Shown: piece after piece, positions 45,642 to 55,418 of the stretch
How the letters are laid out: each line of letters begins with the position of its first letter
Numbering within the stretch: position 1 is the stretch's first letter
From: Oleiphilus sp.
GTDB lineage: Bacteria > Pseudomonadota > Gammaproteobacteria > Pseudomonadales > Oleiphilaceae
Length of the DNA stretch: 64,000 nucleotides
Assembly (NCBI GenBank): GCA_006212045.1
Contig: PZPK01000018.1
Coordinates: 1-64,000, forward strand
Reading direction: 5' to 3'
Notes under the pieces: model-generated
What the model was told of the DNA's origin: nothing
The model's database searches: none
What the model saw: only the letters and a program-made list of their open reading frames with translations
Program-made: the position numbers and the translations under genes

Positions 45642-46901
45642 TTATTGGAGGCTGTCCGAGTGGACGACCTGATTGCCACCTTCTTCACGTGCAATGTGGG
45701 TGCGATTGTCAGCCAGCTGCAATAATTCCAGAAGATTCTGCTGTTCCGCTTCAACGAGTCCGGCTGACACTGTAAAGTTAAAGTTCATTTCATCCAGAAA
45801 GACAATACTGTCCTCTACCAGGTTCCGAAAGCTTTCCAGCAGTTTTCCCGCTTTTCCGGTGTCTAGTCCGGGCATCAGAATGGCAACGTCAGAATCGTTG
45901 ATCCTTCCGTAATGGAAGCGATCGAAGGCTTTTGGAAGTAGTTTTGCTAGGTTTGTGATGACGGCATCGGGTGCATCAATGCCATATTTATCATGCAGCG
46001 CGTTAAGGTGATCTATCGATACCAAGGCGATGCAGGTGGGCAGGTTCTTGCTGCGGCTTTCCAGTAGCAAAGGTTCGCCCTCTTCAAAGAACTTACGCTT
46101 GTTTGGCAGACCTGAAATATAATCATGGTAGGCCATGTGGCGCAGTGCCTGCGTGTGTTCCATGTTTTCGATATTGTGCAGTATGCGGCAGTTGAATTCT
46201 TCCTGTCCGAAAGGTTTGGTCAGGAAATCGTTGGCGCCATTCTTGATAAATTTGGCCGAGAGATCGCTGTCGCCCTCGCCAGAAAGGCCAATCACCACCA
46301 AGTCGTTTTTGCTGACTTCTTTGCGAATGTTCTTGACCAGTTCAAAGCCGTTCATACGTGGCATGTTGTAGTCAGTGATCAAAAGCTTGATCTCGGGGTC
46401 GGCGTTGAGCATATCCAGAGCGGTATCGCCGTCATCGGCGGTTACCACTTCAAATTGTTGTGCGGCCAGCAGATTGCTCAGAAATTTGCGCTGCATTTTG
46501 GAGTCGTCAGTCACCAGAATCTTGATGTTTTTGTTCTGTTCCAGGCGCTTGATCAGCTTGATAACATACTCGTAGGAAAAACGGCTTTCCTTGGTCACGT
46601 AATCGACAATTTTCTTGTCCTGCATCTGTTTGCGGACGCCTTCGTCGAAGTTCCCTGTCATCACGATCGTGGGGATCTTTTGCTCAATGGTAAAGTCAAC
46701 CACCTCCCCATGCGGGGCATCTGGCAAATTCAGGTCAACGACTGCGCACCGGTAGTGTGTTGGGCCATATTTGGAAATCAGGGAGCGGGCTTCGTCGAAA
46801 GTTTCTGCCACGTCGCAGGCGAGGTCCGGATCCGATTTGCAGATATGCTTTAGGATCTTCACGATAATCGGACTGTCTTCGACTAAAAGAAATTTTTTCA
46901 T
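45642..46901 (-). CDS. REC-REC-degenerate GGDEF response regulator
   Basis: 419 residues from the ATG at 46901, which starts directly at the first receiver domain (MKKFLLVEDS). REC1 (about 3-120) keeps Asp56 and Lys104; REC2 (about 126-245) keeps Asp132/133, Asp177 and Lys229. The C-terminal GGDEF-like domain (about 255-419) has NDSDV (335-339) where GGDEF should be, so cyclase activity is unlikely; it may bind GTP/c-di-GMP or a partner. No kinase is adjacent. It is convergent with purU. Frame is open further upstream (to 46967) without a family match. Confidence 0.85.
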   Translation of the reverse strand: MKKFLLVEDSPIIVKILKHICKSDPDLACDVAETFDEARSLISKYGPTHYRCAVVDLNLPDAPHGEVVDFTIEQKIPTIVMTGNFDEGVRKQMQDKKIVDYVTKESRFSYEYVIKLIKRLEQNKNIKILVTDDSKMQRKFLSNLLAAQQFEVVTADDGDTALDMLNADPEIKLLITDYNMPRMNGFELVKNIRKEVSKNDLVVIGLSGEGDSDLSAKFIKNGANDFLTKPFGQEEFNCRILHNIENMEHTQALRHMAYHDYISGLPNKRKFFEEGEPLLLESRSKNLPTCIALVSIDHLNALHDKYGIDAPDAVITNLAKLLPKAFDRFHYGRINDSDVAILMPGLDTGKAGKLLESFRNLVEDSIVFLDEMNFNFTVSAGLVEAEQQNLLELLQLADNRTHIAREEGGNQVVHSDSLQ

Positions 46902-47153
46902 TGTTCTGGCCTGAATCAGCGGGCTAATAGTTTTTAGTATCCGGTTTGTATTGAAAGTGCCGGCCATTGGTCTCCGGGAAGATGAAAATCAAACCGGAGT
47001 CCGGGTCTGTTTCACCTGGGCAGAAAGCGCCTGATTGGCCTGAGCAGGTACTCTACTTGTATTAGCTTAGTCAGACTTTTCATGGGCTCCAGTTTTTGTG
47101 GCAATTTTTAGTCTATAAAATGCGCAAATAGCTGCCCGTTTGGCAGCAGTATG

Positions 47154-47162
47154 TGTTAGAAT
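47154..47162 (+). promoter_or_regulatory. Extended -10 promoter candidate for gyrA
   Basis: TG-T-TAGAAT (47154-47162) is a TGn extended -10, which can work without a good -35; the discriminator is GC-rich. A nearby TATAAA (47114-47119) is a second, weaker candidate. Confidence 0.45.
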
Positions 47163-47240
47163 TCGCCGCTTTGTTTCGGCTTGAGCGTGCGGCGCGAGGG
47201 ACTTTTTCTTCGCTTCGGAATCGCTCGGGTGAAGGCCTCT

Positions 47241-47374
47241 GAAAAGTAGAATAATAGACGCCTCGATGGCAGCGTCCCGTCCCTGAGTCTACCTTGCCGA
47301 GATCGGTGAAAACAGGCGTCGGGGCAGCGGCACCCGTAGAATCGAGACGAAAACCAGAAATCGAAAAGTAGAAT
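47241..47374 (+). repeat. 12-bp direct repeat in the gyrA leader
   Basis: GAAAAGTAGAAT occurs at 47241-47252 and again at 47363-47374, the second copy about 20 bp before the gyrA start. Spacing is 122 bp. Confidence 0.7.
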
Positions 47375-47395
47375 TCTAAAAGGAACGCGATCCAT

Positions 47396-50017
47396 ATGGG
47401 TGAGCAAGCGAAAGAAATCCTTCCCGTCAATATCGAAGAAGAGTTAAAGCAGTCATATCTCGATTACGCCATGAGTGTCATCGTAGGTCGAGCGTTACCG
47501 GATGCACGTGATGGCCTGAAGCCAGTGCACCGGCGTGTGCTGTTTGCGATGAGCGAGTTGAATAACGACTGGAACAAGGCCTACAAGAAATCTGCACGTG
47601 TTGTCGGTGACGTCATCGGTAAATACCACCCGCATGGGGATTCAGCCGTCTATGACACCATTGTGCGCATGGCCCAGCCGTTCTCGCTGCGTTACATGCT
47701 GGTGGATGGTCAGGGGAATTTCGGTTCCATCGACGGCGATAATCCGGCCGCCATGCGTTACACCGAAATCCGCATGCAAAAACTTTCGCACTCCCTGTTG
47801 GCAGATCTGGAGAAAGAGACGGTCGATTTCGTGCCCAACTACGATGGTACGGAACAGATTCCAGAAGTGCTCCCGACGCGCGTTCCGAACTTGTTGGTCA
47901 ATGGATCCTCCGGCATTGCTGTGGGTATGGCCACCAATATTCCTCCGCACAACCTGAATGAAGTGATTTCCGGTTGTTTGACCCTGATGGATCGTCCAGA
48001 AACAGAAGTCGATGAGCTGATGGAGTTGATACCAGGCCCGGACTTTCCAACCTCGGCCATTATCAATGGCCGGGCTGGGATCGTTCAGGCTTATCGTACC
48101 GGGCGCGGCAAAATCTATTTGCGTGCGCGTTATGAGGTAGAGCAGGAGAAGAATGGCAAAGAGCGGATTGTCGTTACCGAAATTCCTTATCAGGTGAATA
48201 AGGCACGCTTGATCGAAAAAATTGCCGAGCTGGTAAAAGACAAGAAGCTGGAAGGGATTACCGAGCTGCGTGATGAATCCAACAAGGAAGGCATGCGGAT
48301 TGTGATTGAGTTACGTCGTGGTGAAGTGCCTGATGTCATCATGAATAATTTGTACGCGCAGACGCAGCTGGAAAATGTGTTTGGCATCAACATGGTGGCG
48401 CTGGTAGATGGCGAGCCGAAAACGATCAATCTCAAGCAGGCGCTGGAAATCTTCATCAAGCACCGGCGCGAAGTGGTCACCCGACGAACTGTATTTGAGT
48501 TGCGCAAAGCACGTGAGCGTGGACATATTCTGGAAGGTTTGACCGTAGCGCTGGCCAACATTGACCCGGTGATCGAACTGATCAAGAGCTCTCCAACTTC
48601 TGCTGAGGCAAAAGAGAAGTTGCTGGCTCAGTCCTGGGAGCCGGGAGCCGTGGTCGGTATGCTGGAGCGTGCGGGGGACCAAAACGCCAGTCGGCCCGAT
48701 GATCTGGAACCTCAGTATGGTTTGCATGATGGTAAGTATCATCTGTCTCCGGTGCAGGCTCAGGAGATCCTGAACATGCGTCTGCACAGGCTAACCGGCC
48801 TGGAAACCGAGAAGCTGATTGAAGAATACAAGGAAATACTGGAAAAGATTTTCGAGTTGCTGAATATTTTGAGCAATCCGGAAAAACTGATGCAGGTTAT
48901 TCGGGAAGAGCTTGAAGAAATCAGAGATGAGTACGGCGATGAACGTCGCACCGAAATTATGTCTTCCCGTCGTGATCTGACCATTGCGGATCTGATTACT
49001 GAAGAAGATCTGGTGGTCACCATTTCGCATGCGGGCTATGCCAAAACGCAGCCGCTGGCAGATTATCAGGCACAGCGCAGGGGTGGTCGCGGAAAATCTG
49101 CAACCTCAATGAAGGATGAGGACTTTGTAGAGAAACTGCTGGTCGCCAGTTCGCACGATACCATTTTGTGTTTCAGTAACCGGGGCAAGGTGTACTGGTT
49201 GCGTGTGTTTGATATTCCGCAGGCAAGCCGTGGTTCCAGGGGCCGTCCGATGGTCAATATTCTGCCACTGGAAGAAGGCGAGCGGATTACAACCTTCCTG
49301 CCGGTGCACGAGTATGCCGAAGACCATTTTGTCTTTATGGCGACGTCTTTGGGAACCGTTAAGAAGACGCCACTGGTGAACTTCTCTCGCCCCCGAACAT
49401 CAGGGTTGATCGCTTTGGCTTTGGACGATGGAGATACCCTGATCGGAGCGGCCATCACTGACGGGCAGCGTGATGTCATGTTGATGAGTAGTTCCGGCAA
49501 GATGATTCGATTCAAGGAGGCCGATGTGCGTGCGATGGGGCGCACGGCGAGAGGTGTCCGCGGAATTAAGCTGGCTGAGGGGCACAGAGTGGTTTCCCTG
49601 ATTCTGCCGGAGGAAGGTGGTTTGCTGCTGGTTGCCAGTGAAAATGGATATGGTAAGCGCACTCAGATATCGGAGTTTTCAGTGATCGGTCGTGGCGGGC
49701 AGGGCGTGATCGCCATGCAGTGCTCTGATCGCAATGGCAACCTGGTATCCGCCGTTCAGGTGTTTGAAGGTGACGAGCTGATGTTGATTTCGGATAAGGG
49801 GACGCTGGTTAGAACCCGTACCGAAGAAGTCTCGGTGTTGGGCCGGAATACTCAAGGGGTCAGGTTAATCAAACTGTCCCAGGAAGGTGAACGCTTGGTG
49901 AGTGTTGAGCGGATTGAGGAGTCGGCGGTAGACGATGAGGTGCTCGATGACGAGGTGGAGGAATCCAATAATGGTCAGACTCCGGAAGCGCCCAGTGCCG
50001 ATGATTCCGTGCATTAG
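47396..50017 (+). CDS. gyrA: DNA gyrase subunit A
   Basis: 873 residues. Catalytic Tyr122 is in [10 protein letters not shown]. The quinolone-resistance region has Ser83 and Asp87 (GDSAVYDTI), the wild-type state of susceptible E. coli. The C-terminal half carries the beta-pinwheel with the GyrA box QRRGGRGK near residue 561, and an acidic tail ends the protein. With GyrB it introduces negative supercoils. In pseudomonads, as I recall, serC follows gyrA; here pheA follows directly after 51 bp. Confidence 0.99.
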   Translation: MGEQAKEILPVNIEEELKQSYLDYAMSVIVGRALPDARDGLKPVHRRVLFAMSELNNDWNKAYKKSARVVGDVIGKYHPHGDSAVYDTIVRMAQPFSLRYMLVDGQGNFGSIDGDNPAAMRYTEIRMQKLSHSLLADLEKETVDFVPNYDGTEQIPEVLPTRVPNLLVNGSSGIAVGMATNIPPHNLNEVISGCLTLMDRPETEVDELMELIPGPDFPTSAIINGRAGIVQAYRTGRGKIYLRARYEVEQEKNGKERIVVTEIPYQVNKARLIEKIAELVKDKKLEGITELRDESNKEGMRIVIELRRGEVPDVIMNNLYAQTQLENVFGINMVALVDGEPKTINLKQALEIFIKHRREVVTRRTVFELRKARERGHILEGLTVALANIDPVIELIKSSPTSAEAKEKLLAQSWEPGAVVGMLERAGDQNASRPDDLEPQYGLHDGKYHLSPVQAQEILNMRLHRLTGLETEKLIEEYKEILEKIFELLNILSNPEKLMQVIREELEEIRDEYGDERRTEIMSSRRDLTIADLITEEDLVVTISHAGYAKTQPLADYQAQRRGGRGKSATSMKDEDFVEKLLVASSHDTILCFSNRGKVYWLRVFDIPQASRGSRGRPMVNILPLEEGERITTFLPVHEYAEDHFVFMATSLGTVKKTPLVNFSRPRTSGLIALALDDGDTLIGAAITDGQRDVMLMSSSGKMIRFKEADVRAMGRTARGVRGIKLAEGHRVVSLILPEEGGLLLVASENGYGKRTQISEFSVIGRGGQGVIAMQCSDRNGNLVSAVQVFEGDELMLISDKGTLVRTRTEEVSVLGRNTQGVRLIKLSQEGERLVSVERIEESAVDDEVLDDEVEESNNGQTPEAPSADDSVH

Positions 50018-50068
50018 GTGTGACCATGCCAATAGTCACTATGATCAAAGTCAGGTTTGGAAGGTCAG

Positions 50069-51166
50069 ATGGGCAGCGAAAATAATCAACTCGCAGATTT
50101 GAGAACAAAGATCGATGCGATCGATGAGCAGCTTCAGGTCTTGCTGAACCAGCGTGCCCAGTGCGCTCAGGAAGTTGCCAGGGTCAAGCAGGCTGAAGCA
50201 AAGGGCGAGGCTGTTCAATACTACCGCCCTGAGCGTGAAGCGCAGGTGCTCCGGCATGTGATGGAGCGCAATGAAGGGCCTTTGCCGAATGAAGATATCG
50301 GCAAGTTGTTTCGGGAAATCATGTCCTGTTGTTTGGCGTTGGAAAAGCCAATGGGAGTCGCCTATCTCGGGCCGGAGGGCACCTTTACGCATGCTGCGGC
50401 GTTGAAGCATTTTGGTCATTTTGTCCAGACCCAGCCATTGGCGGCGATAGATGAAGTGTTCCGGGAGGTTGAGTCCGGGCAGGCCAACTATGGCGTCGTG
50501 CCGGTCGAAAACTCTACCGAAGGGATGGTGAATCACACGCTCGACAGTTTTGTCGATTCATCTCTCTATATCTCAGGCGAGGTACAGCTGCGCATACACC
50601 ACCATCTGTTATCGAAAAAACCGCAGCCGCTTGACCGGCTCAAGCGTGTGGTTGCCCATCAGCAAGCGCTTGCGCAATGTCGCAAGTGGCTGGATGCGCA
50701 CTGCCCACAGATTGAACGGATTGCTGTTTCCAGCAATGGTGAGGCCGCCAGAATGGCCTCTGTGGATGAACATGTGGTTGCCATTGCGGGTGATATGGCG
50801 GCAGAGCGATATGAATTGATTCGCCTGAGTGAAAATATCGAAGACCATCCCGACAATACCACACGATTTCTGGTTATCGGTTCTGAATTTGTGCCACCCA
50901 GCGGTCGCGACAAAACCTCGTTGCTGGTGTCGGTCAAGAATAAGCCAGGCGCTTTGTATCATGTGTTGGAGCCCTTTCATCGACACAAGATCAGTCTGAC
51001 GCGTCTTGAGACGCGCCCTTCACATTCCGGTACCTGGGCCTATGTGTTCTATATCGATTTTGAAGGACATATCGATGACGCCAGCGTGAAGGCTGTGATC
51101 AGTGAAATTTCACCGGATGCCGTGGAAATCAAGCATCTGGGTTCCTATCCGATAGGTGTTTTATAG
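50069..51166 (+). CDS. pheA: Bifunctional chorismate mutase/prephenate dehydratase
   Basis: 365 residues from the ATG at 50069, with GGAAGG just before; an in-frame TTG at 50057 overlaps that site and is unlikely. Order: AroQ chorismate mutase (about 8-90, LRTKIDAIDEQL), prephenate dehydratase (about 95-275, GPEGTFTHAA and NSTEGMVNHTLD), ACT regulatory domain (about 285-365, SLTRLETRPS) that binds phenylalanine. It makes phenylpyruvate, which the aminotransferase encoded next can convert to Phe. Confidence 0.97.
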   Translation: MGSENNQLADLRTKIDAIDEQLQVLLNQRAQCAQEVARVKQAEAKGEAVQYYRPEREAQVLRHVMERNEGPLPNEDIGKLFREIMSCCLALEKPMGVAYLGPEGTFTHAAALKHFGHFVQTQPLAAIDEVFREVESGQANYGVVPVENSTEGMVNHTLDSFVDSSLYISGEVQLRIHHHLLSKKPQPLDRLKRVVAHQQALAQCRKWLDAHCPQIERIAVSSNGEAARMASVDEHVVAIAGDMAAERYELIRLSENIEDHPDNTTRFLVIGSEFVPPSGRDKTSLLVSVKNKPGALYHVLEPFHRHKISLTRLETRPSHSGTWAYVFYIDFEGHIDDASVKAVISEISPDAVEIKHLGSYPIGVL

Positions 51167-51237
51167 CAGGGTGTGCGTTCGACTGAACGGCTTGCAGCTT
51201 TGATGGCAAACTATCGGTATATAAAGAGGAGACAGTC

Positions 51238-52353
51238 TTGGGAGACTTGAGCAAAATTCAATGTGATTATGCCGCGCTGGCGAATCCAGGGGTGCGTGCC
51301 CTTCACCCTTATATGCCAGGCAAACCGATAGAAGAGCTGGAGCGAGAGTTGGGTATTTCGGGTATCGTTAAGCTTGCCAGCAACGAAAACCCGCTTGGTC
51401 CCAGTTCGCTTGCGTTACAGGCGGTTCAGGCCAGTATGAGCGAATGGGCCAGATATCCCGATGGTAACGGTTTTGCCCTGAAGCAGAAGTTAAGCCAGCG
51501 CTATGGTATATCTCCGTCCTTGATTACGCTGGGGAACGGGTCCAATGATGTGTTGGATCTCATTGTGCGTGCTTATGCGGGGACGCATTCGGAAGTTGTT
51601 TTTTCGCAATATGCTTTTGCAGTTTATGCGCTGTCTACGCAAGCCGCGGGAGCGCGAGCGGTCGTAACGCCTGCGCAGGACTGGGGGCATGATCTGGACG
51701 CGATGGCGGCGGCGATTACGGAGAATACTGCGCTCGTGTTTATTGCCAACCCCAATAATCCGACGGGAACCTGGCTGACCGATGCGCAAATTCGTGCGTT
51801 CCTGTGCAGTGTGCCCGAGCATGTAATCGTGGTTCTGGACGAGGCCTACGCCGAATATCTGGAAGCGGATGAATATCCGGATGGCATTGCTCTGCTTTCG
51901 GAGTTCCCGAACCTGATTGTCACGCGTACTTTTTCAAAAGCCTGGGGGCTGGCAGGACTGAGGGTCGGTTATTCCGTCTCCTGCGAGCCGATTGCCAATA
52001 TGCTCAACCGTGTGCGTCATCCCTTTAATGTCAATTCTGCTGCTCTGGTTGCGGCGTGTGCAGCGTTGGACGACGACGCGTATCTGGCCAAAGGATGTCG
52101 GGTGAATCGTGAAGGTCTGGCGCAATTGGAGCGAGGCCTGGAAAACCTGGGGCTGGCATATATTCCCTCCGTTGGAAATTTCATCTGTTTCGATACGGGA
52201 AGAGAAGGCGGGGATGTTTATGAAGCACTGTTGCGTCAGGGCGTTATCGTCAGGCCCGTTGCCAATTATGGCATGCCGGCTCATCTGCGCGTATCTGTGG
52301 GTTTGGCTGAGGAAAATCAGCGTTTTCTCGATGCTCTGGCCGAGGTGATCTAG
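51238..52353 (+). CDS. hisC: Histidinol-phosphate/aromatic aminotransferase
   Basis: 371 residues, class I/II PLP aminotransferase. The PLP lysine lies in TRTFSKAWGLAGLRVGY; NPNNPTGTW and ASNENPLGPS are the substrate/cofactor segments. In this aromatic cluster it probably works as the HisC2-type enzyme on phenylpyruvate or 4-hydroxyphenylpyruvate as well as, or instead of, imidazole acetol phosphate. The start is TTG, with AGAGGAG 6-7 nt before it. The stop (TAG 52351-52353) is 1 nt before the next start. Confidence 0.95.
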   Translation: MGDLSKIQCDYAALANPGVRALHPYMPGKPIEELERELGISGIVKLASNENPLGPSSLALQAVQASMSEWARYPDGNGFALKQKLSQRYGISPSLITLGNGSNDVLDLIVRAYAGTHSEVVFSQYAFAVYALSTQAAGARAVVTPAQDWGHDLDAMAAAITENTALVFIANPNNPTGTWLTDAQIRAFLCSVPEHVIVVLDEAYAEYLEADEYPDGIALLSEFPNLIVTRTFSKAWGLAGLRVGYSVSCEPIANMLNRVRHPFNVNSAALVAACAALDDDAYLAKGCRVNREGLAQLERGLENLGLAYIPSVGNFICFDTGREGGDVYEALLRQGVIVRPVANYGMPAHLRVSVGLAEENQRFLDALAEVI

Positions 52354-52354
52354 G

Positions 52355-54571
52355 GTGCCGCGTATTCACAAGCTTGCAGTAATTGGTTTGGGTTTGATTG
52401 GTGGATCGTTGACCAAGCGTGTGCGCAAGAACGGCTTCGCAGCTGAAACGATTGGTTATACGCGTAACTACAATAATGCCAAGCTTGGTGTTGAGTTGGG
52501 GGTGACTGATACGGCGGCGGCGTCAATTGAGGAAGCGGTGGAAGACGCGGATATCGTCGTTGTGGCGGTACCGGTCAAAAGTTTTGAGTCCACGCTGGCT
52601 CAGATTAAGCCATATCTTAAAGCCGGTGCGGTGCTGACGGATGTCGGTAGTGTCAAAGGCTATTTTGTTTCTGCGGTAAAAAAAGTGTTTGGGGAGATGC
52701 CCGGGTTTGTGGTTCCCGGTCATCCAATCGCCGGATCTGAAAAAAGCGGAGTAACGGCAGCCAATGAAAGTTTGTTTGATCACCATAAGGTGATTCTGAC
52801 ACCGACAGAGCAGACTTCGGTGGCCGCATTGGCGCTGGTCAGGGACATGTGGGAATCTTGCGGTGCGATGGTGTTGGAGATGTCAGTGTCTCATCATGAT
52901 GAGGTCTTGGCGGCAACCAGTCATCTTCCGCATCTGATCGCATTTTCGTTGGTCGATACGCTGGCTGGTGATGAAGACAGTCAGGATATCTTTCGATATG
53001 CCGCTGGAGGGTTCAGGGATTTTACCCGGATTGCTGCGAGTGATCCGGTGATGTGGCACGATATCTTTCTCGCAAACAGCGAGGCCACCATCGACGTGCT
53101 CGATCGCTTTGTGGCTGACCTTGCCATGTTGAAAGCGGCTATCCAGAATCAGGATAGCAATCAATTACTGGGTGTTTTCACGCGCGCCCGCGCTGCGCGT
53201 GAGCACTTTACAAAGTTACTTTCCGGACAATCGTATACCAATATGACTAGTAAAAATGTGGTGTTTAAAGTGCAGCCGGGTGGAGCCGTTTCAGGTTCGA
53301 TCAGGGTTGCAGGCGACAAATCCATCTCCCATCGTTCCATTATGCTTGGCGCGCTGGCCGAAGGTGTGACCGAAGTTGAAGGCTTTCTTGAGGGTGAGGA
53401 CAGTCTCGCGACATTGCAGGCTTTCAGGGATATGGGTGTTGTGATTGAAGGGCCGCATAATGGTCGGGTGCGTATCCATGGCGTTGGTTTGCACGGCCTT
53501 CAGGCGCCACCGGGACCGATTTATCTTGGCAATTCCGGAACGGGGATGCGCTTGTTTGCCGGTTTGTTGGCCGGGCAGTCGTTTGATAGTGAGCTGACGG
53601 GAGATGCATCACTGTCCAAGCGCCCGATGGAGCGCGTTGCAAAGCCGCTACGTTTGATGGGAGCGCAGATAGAGTCCGGCGAAGAAGGCCGGCCGCCGCT
53701 CAGGATAAAGGGGGGTTGTCAGCTCAAGGGTATCGATTATGACATGCCGATGGCCAGTGCACAGGTCAAATCCTGTCTGTTGCTGGCGGGCATGTATGCC
53801 GAGGGTGAAACCAGAGTGACGGAGCCCGCGCCGACGCGTGATCATACCGAGCGCATGCTGAATGGGTTTGGGTACAAGGTGCAAAAAGAGGGGGCCATCG
53901 CTTCACTGAGCGGAGGTGGTTCTTTGAAAGGGGGCAAGATTGATGTGCCCAGTGATATTTCTTCAGCGGCTTTTTTTATGGTCGCGGCTGCCATTACGCC
54001 CGGTGCTGATCTGGAAATTCAGCATGTTGGCCTGAATCCTACGCGTATTGGTGTGGTGAATATTCTGCGTGAAATGGGAGCAGATCTGACCATACAGAAT
54101 GAACGCGAAGTCGGTGGTGAGCCGGTGGGTGATATTCGGGTGAAATATGCTCCATTGAAAGGTATTCATATTCCGGAAGATCAGGTGCCTTTGGCAATTG
54201 ACGAGTTTCCCGTGCTGTTTATCGCTGCAACCTGTGCCGAAGGCGAAACTGTGCTTACGGGGGCGGAGGAGCTGCGTGTCAAGGAGAGTGACCGTATTCA
54301 GGTGATGGCAGATGGGCTGGCTCAGCTGGGTGTGCGCAGCGAAGTCAAACCTGATGGTATTGTGATTCGTGGTTCCAGTATTCAGGGCGGAAGCGTCCAT
54401 AGTCACGGTGATCACCGAATTGCCATGGCATTTACGATTGCGGCGCTGCGTAGCCAGGGCGAGATCGTAATCAATGACTGTGCCAATGTGGCGACATCCT
54501 TTCCCAACTTTGTGCAATTGGCAAGGCATGTGGGTATGTGTATTGAGACAGAGGAGCAGCAGGGTTCGTGA
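52355..54571 (+). CDS. tyrA-aroA: Fused prephenate dehydrogenase-EPSP synthase
   Basis: 738 residues. The N-terminal TyrA part (about 1-290) has Rossmann motif IGLGLIGGSLTKRV and HPIAGSEKSG; the C-terminal AroA part (about 300-735) starts QPGGAVSGSIRVAGDKSISHRS and contains GNSGTGMRL and RVKESDRI. It links two steps: shikimate-3-phosphate to EPSP, and prephenate to 4-hydroxyphenylpyruvate. The same fusion is known from pseudomonads. The start is GTG; the last bases overlap the cmk start (GTGA). Confidence 0.96.
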   Translation: MPRIHKLAVIGLGLIGGSLTKRVRKNGFAAETIGYTRNYNNAKLGVELGVTDTAAASIEEAVEDADIVVVAVPVKSFESTLAQIKPYLKAGAVLTDVGSVKGYFVSAVKKVFGEMPGFVVPGHPIAGSEKSGVTAANESLFDHHKVILTPTEQTSVAALALVRDMWESCGAMVLEMSVSHHDEVLAATSHLPHLIAFSLVDTLAGDEDSQDIFRYAAGGFRDFTRIAASDPVMWHDIFLANSEATIDVLDRFVADLAMLKAAIQNQDSNQLLGVFTRARAAREHFTKLLSGQSYTNMTSKNVVFKVQPGGAVSGSIRVAGDKSISHRSIMLGALAEGVTEVEGFLEGEDSLATLQAFRDMGVVIEGPHNGRVRIHGVGLHGLQAPPGPIYLGNSGTGMRLFAGLLAGQSFDSELTGDASLSKRPMERVAKPLRLMGAQIESGEEGRPPLRIKGGCQLKGIDYDMPMASAQVKSCLLLAGMYAEGETRVTEPAPTRDHTERMLNGFGYKVQKEGAIASLSGGGSLKGGKIDVPSDISSAAFFMVAAAITPGADLEIQHVGLNPTRIGVVNILREMGADLTIQNEREVGGEPVGDIRVKYAPLKGIHIPEDQVPLAIDEFPVLFIAATCAEGETVLTGAEELRVKESDRIQVMADGLAQLGVRSEVKPDGIVIRGSSIQGGSVHSHGDHRIAMAFTIAALRSQGEIVINDCANVATSFPNFVQLARHVGMCIETEEQQGS

Positions 54572-55254
54572 CTGACACAGAGCTTGGCAATGATATTCCA
54601 GTGCTGACCATAGATGGGCCAAGTGGCTCCGGTAAAGGTTCGGTCACGCAACTGGTGGCAGGGCGTCTGGGTTGGCACATTCTGGATAGTGGTGCCTTAT
54701 ACCGCTTGACAGCACTGGCGGCAGAGCGCGCGCAAGTGTCCTTCGATGATGGGCCTTCGCTGGCCGGAATTGCTCGTAACCTGAGTATCGAGTTCCTGCC
54801 TTCTTCGCCCGGGGAGCCTGTAAAGGTCCTGTTGGAGGGTGAGGATGTCACCGAAGCGATCCGCCGCGAAACAACAGGAAATAATGCGTCCAAAGTCGCG
54901 GTACTCGAAGAAGTGCGCGCAGCTTTGTTGCAGCGCCAGCGGGATTTCAGGCAGGCGCCTGGCCTGGTAGCTGACGGTCGGGATATGGGAACGGTCGTGT
55001 TCCCTGATGCACCCTATAAGGTTTTCATGATCGCCTCGGCCCAGGCAAGGGCCGAGCGTCGCCATGCACAGTTGAAGGCGCAGGGTGAAGATGTTAGAAT
55101 CGCGACCCTTTTGCGAGAGATCGAAGCGCGTGATGCGCGTGATATGGGTCGAAAAGCCGCGCCACTCAAGGCGGCAGAAGACGCTGTCACGATTGATACG
55201 ACTGACCTTTCTATTGAGCTAGTACTTGAAAAAGTCCTTTCTTTGATCGATTGA
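54568..55254 (+). CDS. cmk: Cytidylate kinase
   Basis: 228 residues. P-loop GPSGSGKGS at about 15-23, HILDSGALYR and the RQRDFRQAPGLVADGRDMGTVVFP segment define Cmk. It phosphorylates CMP/dCMP. The GTG start overlaps the aroA stop by 4 nt, so translation is coupled. rpsA follows, as in almost all Gammaproteobacteria. Confidence 0.97.
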   Translation: MTDTELGNDIPVLTIDGPSGSGKGSVTQLVAGRLGWHILDSGALYRLTALAAERAQVSFDDGPSLAGIARNLSIEFLPSSPGEPVKVLLEGEDVTEAIRRETTGNNASKVAVLEEVRAALLQRQRDFRQAPGLVADGRDMGTVVFPDAPYKVFMIASAQARAERRHAQLKAQGEDVRIATLLREIEARDARDMGRKAAPLKAAEDAVTIDTTDLSIELVLEKVLSLID

Positions 55255-55373
55255 ACGATTCCCGCATAAATAAATTTCGGCAGCGTATTGGGTTCAATAA
55301 GTTGCCTGTGTTTCAGAGTATCGGGTGCTGGATAAGTCGGCCAGTGACGCAGCATTCGATGAATTAAAACAGA

Positions 55374-55394
55374 CCGTATTGACTGGTAATACGG
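55374..55394 (+). promoter_or_regulatory. Stem-loop in the rpsA leader
   Basis: CCGTATT (55374-55380) and AATACGG (55388-55394) form a perfect 7-bp stem with a 7-nt loop, ending 24 nt before the rpsA ATG. S1 is known to repress its own translation through leader hairpins in Gammaproteobacteria, and this is a plausible equivalent. Confidence 0.55.
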
Positions 55395-55418
55395 AGACTA
55401 AATTTTACAGGAATTAGG

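Larger units (their letters stand above)
46902..47395. other. Long gyrA upstream region
   Basis: No gene is supported. The region contains the start of the leftward regulator transcript and the gyrA leader. Notable items: an extended -10 promoter (listed), a 12-bp direct repeat and a 7-bp inverted repeat, GACGCCT (47257-47263) with AGGCGTC (47314-47320), predicting a structured gyrA leader of about 225 nt. Confidence 0.5.

Noticed and set aside
46125-46853. 242-codon frame opposite the REC-REC-GGDEF gene
   Set aside because: The minus-strand frame has clear receiver-domain motifs; this one has none.
53963-54622. 219-codon frame opposite aroA and cmk
   Set aside because: It crosses the boundary of two well-identified genes on the other strand and has no recognisable motif.
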